Source: Fibrobacter sp. (GTDB lineage: Bacteria > Fibrobacterota > Fibrobacteria > Fibrobacterales > Fibrobacteraceae). Taken from it: 64,000 bases of DNA. Shown here piece after piece: positions 27,389 through 34,627 of this stretch; the stretch's first letter is position 1; every line of letters begins with the position of its first letter. The stretch spans positions 1-64,000 of the forward strand of contig JAFXLS010000042.1 in the NCBI GenBank assembly GCA_017530965.1, in the 5' to 3' direction. A program made the position numbers and the translations under genes. The notes under the pieces are model-generated. The model made no database searches and had not been told where the DNA came from. It saw nothing but the letters and a program-made list of their open reading frames with translations.

Positions 27389-27446
27389 ATATTCGTAACC
27401 CCAATTCAAACCTATTTTTCAGCAATTCTTTGTTTACATAGGTAGA

Positions 27447-27471
27447 CAAAAAGGCCTTTTTTTAAAGGCCT
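27447..27471 (-). terminator. Terminator of the GH8 lipoprotein gene
   Basis: On the minus strand AGGCCTTT, loop AAAAA, AAGGCCT, then TTTTT. It follows the GH8 lipoprotein stop by about 50 bases and isolates it from the GH5 promoter. Confidence 0.8.
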
Positions 27472-27519
27472 GTGAAGAATTTCACACTTTGGTGGGGCAA
27501 TACGCCCCGAAAAAAGCTA

Positions 27520-28989
27520 TTAAATTTTAACAAAACCACCATTCATCAAGGTACTGAACATGAGGGTCAGGATTTCCTTGAAGTAGGTTCCCGTATAACC
27601 CACAGCCTGGTACGCATTGACAGAGGCCGTGAAGTAGTCAAAGCAGGCGTTGTACCATGTCGGATTTACACCAAGGCCCATCAAGCAATACGCCCCAATG
27701 TAGTGTTCACCAGCTGTCTGACTTTCCGAAAGGGCCCCTGTGCTATAGTTGTAAGACGTTTTCGGCAAGGAAGCCGGAGTGTTCGAAGTAGCAGTCGAAA
27801 TGAAGTCAGCCATCTTGGTCAGAATCTCGCTAGACTCGGGGCTCTGGTTCCAGTAGTAGTCCCACGCAATACGCCACGGCACACGGACCGATTCCTTGTC
27901 AAACAGCATGTAGGTATTTGCAGCAGAACCATTCCTGGGATCAACCGGTTCACCAGCCGCATTCGACCAGTCCGGGAAGAGGGGAACAGCTCCAGCAGCC
28001 TGGATGTTTTTCATATAGAGGTAATTTGCATTGAGGATGTCAGCCCAGCCACCTTCAGGTTGCACTTCCGCAAACATACGGAGCGCAGCCGGAGAGAAGT
28101 AGCTCAAGTTGTAGACATCCTTATTCGTCCAGGTGTCACCCGGACGGATCAAATTGTTGGCAAGGTTAATGCCCTTGTTCTTGATAGACGTCAACAGAGC
28201 CTTGGCATCTTCAAGATAATGAGCGTCGCCCCACTTTTTGTAGGCAAGAATCAGAGATGCAGCAACGTCAAGGTCGGCATCGAGTGCCGCAGCGGTCGAA
28301 ACGGTAGAGTTGAACGACAAGAGTTCCCAAGGCATCAGCCCATTGACATTGTAGCCACGGGCAATAATGTTGTAGGCCCAGAGCTGATTATACAGTTCCT
28401 GGTCGCCATGGAAGTAGGCAATAAGCATACCGTAGCCAATGCCTTCGGACACGGTACAGCCAATCTTGTTCGTAAGCGCAGCCGTAATGGAATTGCCCTT
28501 CCAGGTTTTCAATCCTTCAAGCGCACACTGATTCTTGTTTCCGCCATCCCAAATCACACGTGCCGGATTCGAGGTTGCCAAGGTTCCCATCTTTGTCGCA
28601 AGGGTGCTTTGGGCAAGGTCATCTTCGTACATGCTGTAGTTCAGAGTAGAACCACCGGCCTTTTCTTCTTCCAAGGTGATAATCCAGCGGGATTTCCACG
28701 TGGCATACAAAGCTGTTGCACTAGCCATATTGGCCGTAGGAGCCAGGGCGACAGCCGAAGGATTGGTATTACCTCCCGAAGCAGAAGAATTGTTATCCGG
28801 ATTAGGATTCTGATTGCCACCTTCTGACGCAGAAGATAACCCCGGATTATCGGGATTGGGCGGAACAACGGACTGAGAGGACTGGTCTACAGGATCGTCT
28901 GAAGGTGCAGCACTGGAAGAATCGTCACTTCCGCAAGCAAACAAGCCAAAAGCCAACGGCATGGCTAACAGAAAATGTTGGAATCGCAT
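27520..28989 (-). CDS. GH8 cellulase lipoprotein
   Basis: A second GH8 enzyme, 489 residues, this one a lipoprotein: lipobox GLFAC with Cys19, then a linker rich in Ser, Asn, Pro and Gly to about residue 85. The catalytic domain has the donor Glu182 in TVSEGIGYGM, ALDADLDVAASL, and the base region DKESVRVPWRIAWDYYW. There is no T9SS domain, so it is held by its lipid, probably at the outer membrane. It differs from the neighbouring T9SS GH8 in domain layout, so the two are likely to act at different places. It has its own terminator and a TATATTAG box upstream. Confidence 0.93.
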   Translation of the reverse strand: MRFQHFLLAMPLAFGLFACGSDDSSSAAPSDDPVDQSSQSVVPPNPDNPGLSSASEGGNQNPNPDNNSSASGGNTNPSAVALAPTANMASATALYATWKSRWIITLEEEKAGGSTLNYSMYEDDLAQSTLATKMGTLATSNPARVIWDGGNKNQCALEGLKTWKGNSITAALTNKIGCTVSEGIGYGMLIAYFHGDQELYNQLWAYNIIARGYNVNGLMPWELLSFNSTVSTAAALDADLDVAASLILAYKKWGDAHYLEDAKALLTSIKNKGINLANNLIRPGDTWTNKDVYNLSYFSPAALRMFAEVQPEGGWADILNANYLYMKNIQAAGAVPLFPDWSNAAGEPVDPRNGSAANTYMLFDKESVRVPWRIAWDYYWNQSPESSEILTKMADFISTATSNTPASLPKTSYNYSTGALSESQTAGEHYIGAYCLMGLGVNPTWYNACFDYFTASVNAYQAVGYTGTYFKEILTLMFSTLMNGGFVKI

Positions 28990-29033
28990 AAAGCCTCTTT
29001 ATTGGGGTTGAAAATTTTTTTTCTAATATATAT

Positions 29034-29071
29034 AAAAAAAGGGATTCCGTCTAATCGGAACCCCTTTTTTT
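29034..29071 (-). terminator. Terminator of the T9SS cargo gene
   Basis: On the minus strand A-tract, GGGGTTCCG, loop ATTAGA, CGGAATCCC, T-tract. The nine-base stem has one wobble. It follows the gene at 29091 by about 20 bases. Confidence 0.85.
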
Positions 29072-29090
29072 GAGAAATCTGTGAGGAAGA

Positions 29091-30122
29091 TTACTTCACG
29101 AGAATCTTCTGGCTCATGTGGACGGACTTGCCGGACACACGGACCATGTAGACACCTGCATCGAGGCTGGAGAGGCTGATGGAAGAAGCGACCTTGCCGC
29201 TCTTCACAACCTGACCCTGGAGGCTAACGATTTCGAACATGCCGTCCTTGACGCCATTGAACGAAAGGGTACGGCCAGAGAGCGTAGCCTTGACGCTACC
29301 GGCAGCGGCAACAGCCTTGATACCGATAGAAGATGCGTCGCAAGCAGCATGACCATCGCCGTCAGCCTTGCAAGAGAAGGAAGACGGTTCGGTACCAGCA
29401 ACGGACTTGCCACCCTTACAGGTACCAGCAGGACCAACTTCGAAAATACGGAGCTTACCATCAGCAGCGGAAGCACCACCATCGAGCTTGAACTTCACGG
29501 ACTGGGCAGCCTTGAATGCGTCAGCGCAAGAAGCAAGCTTGTTTTTAGCTTCAACCCAGCTCGGCTGCTTAAAGCCAGCGATTTCGATGCTTTCGGTCTT
29601 CGGAGTCGGAGAAGCCTTGAGTGTAGCATTGCAGGAAGCATCACCGGAAGTTGCTTCTGCAATTTCGAGGGTAACGTTCATGTCAGAGGTATAAGTTGCG
29701 CAAAGGCCACCAGCAGCAGTGATGTCCAAGGGATCCTTAGTGCCGTTCACCAGGTTGAAGCCGAAACCAACGAAGTTGTACGGATATTCAGCAGTCTGAC
29801 CGGTTGTGGTCGGATCTTCCAAGTGATACTGAATCACAACGTAACCGAGGTTTTCGATTTCCGGCTGAATCATGGAGCCATAATAGCCCGTGGTATCGTA
29901 CGGATACATGGCATAGGAACCACCGTGGTCGTTCTTACGGTCATCGTAGTCGTACCAGTAACCCATCGTGGAGTTGGGGCATTCGGTATAGTCGTACTTG
30001 CAGTCTCCACCAGTTTCAACCTGCTGGTCAGAACCGTCGAACCAAAGCGACGTATTAACAGTCTGAGCCATCGCGACGGATGCAACAGACGCAATTGCAG
30101 CGGCAAAGATTTTCTTTTTCAT
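29091..30122 (-). CDS. T9SS-secreted protein, possible glucan-binding
   Basis: A 343-residue exported protein. Signal peptide at residues 1-19 (ending SVAMA). Residues about 20-190 form an aromatic-rich beta domain (NTSLWFDGSDQQ, GYWYDYDDRKNDHGG, VVIQYHLED) of the jelly-roll kind seen in carbohydrate-binding proteins, but I cannot name the family. Four or more Cys pairs are likely. The last 70 residues are a T9SS sorting domain (MFEIVSLQGQVVKSG ... VYMVRVSGKS). It sits between cellulases and the envelope operon, so a role in binding plant polysaccharide is inferred from context. Confidence 0.8.
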   Translation of the reverse strand: MKKKIFAAAIASVASVAMAQTVNTSLWFDGSDQQVETGGDCKYDYTECPNSTMGYWYDYDDRKNDHGGSYAMYPYDTTGYYGSMIQPEIENLGYVVIQYHLEDPTTTGQTAEYPYNFVGFGFNLVNGTKDPLDITAAGGLCATYTSDMNVTLEIAEATSGDASCNATLKASPTPKTESIEIAGFKQPSWVEAKNKLASCADAFKAAQSVKFKLDGGASAADGKLRIFEVGPAGTCKGGKSVAGTEPSSFSCKADGDGHAACDASSIGIKAVAAAGSVKATLSGRTLSFNGVKDGMFEIVSLQGQVVKSGKVASSISLSSLDAGVYMVRVSGKSVHMSQKILVK

Positions 30123-30177
30123 AGGATTCTCTCTCTTTACTTACCTTTCGATAAGTGGTTTTGGGGTTGTTTGTGCT

Positions 30178-30185
30178 CAAATATA
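30178..30185 (-). promoter_or_regulatory. TATATTTG promoter-like box
   Basis: TATATTTG on the minus strand, 55 bases before the T9SS cargo gene at 29091-30122. It is the same form as boxes upstream of other exported proteins in this window. Confidence 0.4.
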
Positions 30186-30224
30186 TATTCTTTTTTTTAA
30201 AAAAGAAGGGGATTAAATGTAAAT

Positions 30225-30240
30225 TCACAAATGTTTGTGA
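30225..30240. promoter_or_regulatory. Inverted repeat, candidate operator
   Basis: TCACAAA TG TTTGTGA: seven-base arms with a two-base centre. It lies about 40 bases upstream of the TATATTTG box, where an activator site would sit. It has the half-site letters of a CRP site but in reversed polarity, so it is not a canonical CRP site. It could also be the end hairpin of the envelope operon, though no T tract follows. Confidence 0.35.
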
Positions 30241-30249
30241 TATTTTACA

Positions 30250-31296
30250 CTATTTTTTCTTTTTTACGGAATAATCCACTTCCGGACGAAGCTGCAAACC
30301 GATAGTCACCATAAGCGAAACGATATTTTCGTTATGGTCCTGGCTCAAATCGTAAACAGCGACTCCCGCCATACCATCGTCCTTTACCATGCCACAAATC
30401 GCTTTCATCGAGGGAATCCCGGTGAACACGATCGTTTCAGCATCGCTTACCGCCACTTCGGAAGCAGAAGATTCGTCAAAGGAAACCTTGTAGTCCGGAG
30501 CTTCAAACTTTTTCATGAGTTCCTTGTAAGGCAAGTAGCCTTCGTTGCCACTACCGGTACCCTGATGGGAAGAACCCAAGCCCGAAGCACCTGCAAAAGA
30601 CTTTCCGTAAAGGGGAACAACCGGAATAATCTTATCCTTGGAAACGCCCTTGCCGGTAAGGCCGGCAACAGCGCCTTCAATATCTTGCTTAGACAGGTTC
30701 GGCTTCACCGAAGATTCGGATTCATTCATCTGGTCACCAACCATGACCACCACGTAGTCAGCCTGGTTCAAGGCTTCGGAATAGGCATCCATAGAATTGC
30801 CATAAGCCAGTACAGAAACTTCCTTGGAAGAAAGCTTGGACTTAAGGGCGCTCACGGTTTTGCCGATCGATTCGGCATCTTCGGCGGTAGCGTTTTGCCA
30901 GTCGAGTTCGACACCGGCAAGATTGTACTTTTCAACCCATTCGGCAGCAGCTCCGCAAAAGGTTTCAAGCTTGGAATCGTCTGCGGCAATTGCCTTTAGG
31001 TTTTCTTCGACTTCAAAGCCGCCCAAGGATACGATGAGCGAAACATTGTTCGCAGCAGCATTCTTCGCCAGTTCTTCGAACTGCGGAGCATCGTTTTCGT
31101 CAGCAAACGCAAGGGAACCATCTTCAGCCGGGGCTAAAGAAGCGTAGTGGATGTGCGTTACAAACTGGTAGCGGACATCTTTCGGATAAAACTGGCTATA
31201 CTGTGCCCAGTAAGGATAATAGCCTACAACCCTGAAAGGAGCGGCAACCGCTGTCGCGACGAGGGCTGCAAAGGCAAGCAAAAAAATCTTTTTCAT
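30250..31296 (-). CDS. GH18-like protein with degenerate active site
   Basis: A 348-residue exported protein with a GH18 (chitinase-family) barrel. ATG 31296 starts a signal peptide (MKKIFLLAFAALVATAVAA). Fold markers are VVGYYPYWA, SLIVSLGGFE (the SxGG strand) and AGVELDWQ at residues 127-134, which aligns with the catalytic DxxDxDxE motif. In that motif only Asp132 is kept; the acid Glu is Gln134, so chitinase activity is very unlikely. Known GH18 proteins that lost this Glu act as lectins or inhibitors. It is the last gene of the six-gene envelope operon, 13 bases after the lipoprotein gene. A carbohydrate-binding role is inferred. Confidence 0.82.
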   Translation of the reverse strand: MKKIFLLAFAALVATAVAAPFRVVGYYPYWAQYSQFYPKDVRYQFVTHIHYASLAPAEDGSLAFADENDAPQFEELAKNAAANNVSLIVSLGGFEVEENLKAIAADDSKLETFCGAAAEWVEKYNLAGVELDWQNATAEDAESIGKTVSALKSKLSSKEVSVLAYGNSMDAYSEALNQADYVVVMVGDQMNESESSVKPNLSKQDIEGAVAGLTGKGVSKDKIIPVVPLYGKSFAGASGLGSSHQGTGSGNEGYLPYKELMKKFEAPDYKVSFDESSASEVAVSDAETIVFTGIPSMKAICGMVKDDGMAGVAVYDLSQDHNENIVSLMVTIGLQLRPEVDYSVKKKK

Positions 31297-31309
31297 AACG
31301 GTTACCTCA

Positions 31310-32407
31310 CTACGGATTTTCAATCAGGTAAATTTCCCAATCAGCTTCGTCCCTGCAATACAAATCGGCAGAGAAATCCCACACGCGATCTTTGTTTGCG
31401 GCAGGAGCCACAGCGTTCGGACTGAGGGGAGCAATTATTGTTTTCTTTCCAGGAACAAGGGTGGAATCCACCTTGACGGAATCATGCTTTTCGGTCGGAG
31501 GCGGCTTGATGGTATCCGTAATACTCAATGTAGGATCTTCTTCCATCTTTTTGCCACATGCCATATTGGACACGCATGTATCACCGTTCGAAAGCAAGAA
31601 CTTCCAAGTAGATTCTTCGGCTTCGATAACGCGAACGGTATCCTTGAACGTGTAGGTCCACTTATCCTTTGCCGGATCGGGAACGACCGTTACGTCAAGT
31701 TTTTTAGTTTTAACGGCAGGATCCTTAAAGTCAGTATTGCGGCACATACGATAGGGGCGGCCTTCGTAGCGACCGGCATACAGGAACTGTTTTTCGATAA
31801 GGCTCGAATCAATCTCGATGGTCTTGATGAAAGCGAGATCCTGGGTTGCCGTAAAGCCAAAACGGTGGAAGTTCTTAAAGGCACTGCGATATTCCATAGC
31901 ACGGGGGCCATTGATAGCATCAATCGCAGTGTCCCCCGTCACCGGGTCTACAATGAACATACCGTTAATAAGTGCGGAAAGTCCCGGCCACATTTCTTCG
32001 GAAAGTCCCGCATACTCCGTAAAGAGTGTCTTGACGGAAACTTCATCGTCGAAGAATACCGCGACTTCGGAGCTGTCGCTCATCGAAATCGTGAACTTGT
32101 TCACCTTGATCTTCACATTATTGGAATCCGATGCCGTCAAGGGTTCCGGAGCCTTCTTCTCGGCCGTAGCAACCAGCATGGAGTCAATCATCTTTTCACG
32201 AACGGCCTGCATATAGACTTCGTTAGAATCAGCAATGACCGCGATGATCTGGTACTTTGCCAAATCGGGATTCGCCTTGGAATATTCAGTCAAGGAAAAG
32301 TCATCGGGCCAGTTTTCGGAAATGGGGGCATCGATGCTGTCAGCAGAGCATGCGCCAAACACCATTGCCATGGCCAAACCCAAACCTAGTTTAAATTTCG
32401 TTTTCAT
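31310..32407 (-). CDS. Lipoprotein of the envelope operon
   Basis: A 365-residue lipoprotein. The second ATG (32407) is preferred because AGGAG lies six bases before it, whereas the first ATG (32413) abuts the site. Lipobox VFGAC, Cys20. I do not recognise the family. The body is acidic with predicted helices in the first half (LAKYQIIAVIADSNEVYM) and strands later (KWTYTFKDTVRVIEAEES); four Cys (RMCRN, DTCVSNMACGKK) suggest disulfides, and YCRDEADWEIYLIENP closes the chain. It lies nine bases after a barrel gene and 13 before the GH18-like gene, so it is probably a periplasm- or surface-facing partner of the barrels. Confidence 0.8.
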   Translation of the reverse strand: MKTKFKLGLGLAMAMVFGACSADSIDAPISENWPDDFSLTEYSKANPDLAKYQIIAVIADSNEVYMQAVREKMIDSMLVATAEKKAPEPLTASDSNNVKIKVNKFTISMSDSSEVAVFFDDEVSVKTLFTEYAGLSEEMWPGLSALINGMFIVDPVTGDTAIDAINGPRAMEYRSAFKNFHRFGFTATQDLAFIKTIEIDSSLIEKQFLYAGRYEGRPYRMCRNTDFKDPAVKTKKLDVTVVPDPAKDKWTYTFKDTVRVIEAEESTWKFLLSNGDTCVSNMACGKKMEEDPTLSITDTIKPPPTEKHDSVKVDSTLVPGKKTIIAPLSPNAVAPAANKDRVWDFSADLYCRDEADWEIYLIENP

Positions 32408-32416
32408 ATCCATCTC

Positions 32417-34615
32417 CTAGAACAAAACCGTAATGTTGCCCATGAGCAACAATTTGTCCAAGCTCAATTCAGAATCGACCATGGTCGAAACTTCGGGATT
32501 TTCTTCGCTTACAACGCTAGCCGAGTAATTCACCTTGTTCGTCAAGAGTCCACCCTGCAAATCAAGTGTAGCACCTGCGCCAAGCTTGATCTGGAGGCCA
32601 CCCATGGCAAGCATTTCGCTAGCATCCTTCACAATAACCGTTGCAGTTTCATTCAGGGCAAGGCCGTTATCGCCAAATTCCTTCTTGAGCATCTGCACGC
32701 CACCAAGAACCGCAAACGGTCCCCAGACATCGGCCGTGAGACCGCCCACAATGCGCGAGGTCTTACGCTTGAGGTATTCGCTTTCTTCGGCACCTTCGTA
32801 AGATCCCTGAAGAATCAGGCGACGGTCAAGACCCAGCAGCGGAGCGGCGTTGAAACCAAGGCCCGCGCCAATGGTCGTGAAGGAGTTGTCAGAAGCGTCT
32901 GCATTATACTTTGAGAAACGGACATTCAAGGTCACGGCATCGTTCCAGCCGACATTTGCATTCAGCGCAAAGCCCTTACGATCGGGGGTTGCAAGCCCCA
33001 TGGGCATCGCCATATTCACAGACGGATCCACGAATTCAGCAGCGGCCAGGTATTCCATGTACTTGTAGGCGACAGCCTTGTAGCCGTTCTTGTAGAAATG
33101 GCCCAACTTGTAGTTGTTGTTCAGGCGGCCGAAGGTATAGTAGGAATCCAATCTCTTCGCTTCAGCGCTGCCCTGGTCAAGAATTGACGTACCTTCGTTC
33201 TTGCTCATCAAGTTCTGCTGTTGCAGTACGTTGGTGTTGTAAATGGAGAAGTACATATTTTCGAGGCTTCCATAACGGAAACGTTCCAGGACGGCTTCGT
33301 TCGAACCCGTGATAATCGCGTCTCCGTTCAGGATAGTGGTGTTCCCCACATAGTAGTTGGAAGCAGCCTGTTCGGACCAGAAGTCTTTATCGTTACTGAC
33401 GTAGGTTCCCTTGACGTCGAACTTGATGCTTCCGATTTCACCGGCCACGTAAGGCGATACGTTGAAAGCAACACCCTTGCGTTCGTCGATTTCTTCCTTG
33501 TGCCAGTTGTATTCGGTCTTCTGGGACTTGATAAGGTAGAAAAGCGTATCGTAAGCGACAGCCCCCGTATCATCGCGGACGTAGCCGTTCTCGTCGAACT
33601 TTTCGTAACCCATGCCCCTTACGCTAAGAGTTTCAATCGTATCCTGAGTGTAGGCATCTTCGGTGTAGGTCCACTTGGATCCCGCAAATTCAGACTGGAT
33701 ACCCGCGTGAATGGCGCCATTCATGACCATATCCTTGGAATCGAAATTCAAGATTCCAGAATAGACCATGTTATCTTCGTAATACATCGCCGGAATGTGG
33801 GAGTCATCGCGAGAACGAGAGCTCTTTTCGCGGTCGAAGGTGTACACGTAATTACCACCCAAGGTAACTCCGAATGCTTCAACACCGGCATTTGCGCCAG
33901 CCATGTAGCGGTCGCTCCAGTCAAAGTCAAAGAACACTTCGTCATTCTTCTTGGCGATGTTACGGATACGAGCTCCGGTCATCTGCACGTAGATATTAGA
34001 AAGAGGGCCCATTTCGAAGCTATTGTACCTGAAGTTCAGGCCCTGCAGCAAGCGGTTGGAAGAAGTATCCAGGGAACGCAGGGCAAGCGCTTCGCTACGC
34101 TTTGCGGCAAAAATTTCCGGTTCCTGCAAGATTTCGGTCTGGGGAACATAAATCGTGAGCGGAGTGTAACCGACACGCATATAGCCCAAATTGAAATCTA
34201 CATGCTTGTTGAGGATCTTACCATCGTAGCTGAACCAGTGACCAATAATCGGGTTGATCGGTTCTTCGTAAGCTTCTTGCCAATCCTTGTGCAGACGAAG
34301 TTCAACCTTAGCCTCGGTTTCTTCGCTCGGACGGGCACGTACCACCAGATTCACGTCGGTGTAGGCCTGATTTTCGCGGAAATCCTGCTGATCGAGCAAC
34401 TGGTCGGAACTCAGCTTGGAAGAAAGGACGCCCGCCTTGGCCGTTCCGCCCAGACGAAGTCCCATCACAGAACTGTTGAGTGAATCGAGCGTTCCTACAA
34501 GGTTTTTCTGCTTTTCAACCAAGGTAGAGTCCGCAGCGCTTGCAAATGCCACAGCCCCGCAAAGGAGAAGCGAGATTCTGGAAGTCATCTTAAACATATC
34601 GTTATACCATTTCAT
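32417..34615 (-). CDS. Large outer-membrane beta-barrel protein (third)
   Basis: A 732-residue exported protein. A signal (ending FASA) is followed by a short coiled-coil-prone segment (EKQKNLVGTLDSLNSSV) and then about 680 residues of alternating amphipathic strands rich in Tyr, Gly and Asn, ending in Phe (NITVLF), the usual barrel-assembly signal. It is a paralog of the next gene upstream: both have PLT(I/L)Y then a short stretch and PEIF/PMIF, then RLLQGLNF/RNLQGINL, and MGLATPDRKG/NGLATPNRNG in equivalent places. No plug or TonB box is seen, so it is not a SusC-type transporter. Function unknown. Confidence 0.82.
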   Translation of the reverse strand: MKWYNDMFKMTSRISLLLCGAVAFASAADSTLVEKQKNLVGTLDSLNSSVMGLRLGGTAKAGVLSSKLSSDQLLDQQDFRENQAYTDVNLVVRARPSEETEAKVELRLHKDWQEAYEEPINPIIGHWFSYDGKILNKHVDFNLGYMRVGYTPLTIYVPQTEILQEPEIFAAKRSEALALRSLDTSSNRLLQGLNFRYNSFEMGPLSNIYVQMTGARIRNIAKKNDEVFFDFDWSDRYMAGANAGVEAFGVTLGGNYVYTFDREKSSRSRDDSHIPAMYYEDNMVYSGILNFDSKDMVMNGAIHAGIQSEFAGSKWTYTEDAYTQDTIETLSVRGMGYEKFDENGYVRDDTGAVAYDTLFYLIKSQKTEYNWHKEEIDERKGVAFNVSPYVAGEIGSIKFDVKGTYVSNDKDFWSEQAASNYYVGNTTILNGDAIITGSNEAVLERFRYGSLENMYFSIYNTNVLQQQNLMSKNEGTSILDQGSAEAKRLDSYYTFGRLNNNYKLGHFYKNGYKAVAYKYMEYLAAAEFVDPSVNMAMPMGLATPDRKGFALNANVGWNDAVTLNVRFSKYNADASDNSFTTIGAGLGFNAAPLLGLDRRLILQGSYEGAEESEYLKRKTSRIVGGLTADVWGPFAVLGGVQMLKKEFGDNGLALNETATVIVKDASEMLAMGGLQIKLGAGATLDLQGGLLTNKVNYSASVVSEENPEVSTMVDSELSLDKLLLMGNITVLF

Positions 34616-34627
34616 CTTGCACCCCCC

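Noticed and set aside
13872-27439. TGTTTACA/TTTGTAAACA words upstream of the giant gene, TIGR02147 and GH5 as a shared operator.
   Set aside because: Their distances to the promoter boxes vary (3 to 42 bases) and the word is short and AT-rich, so chance is likely.
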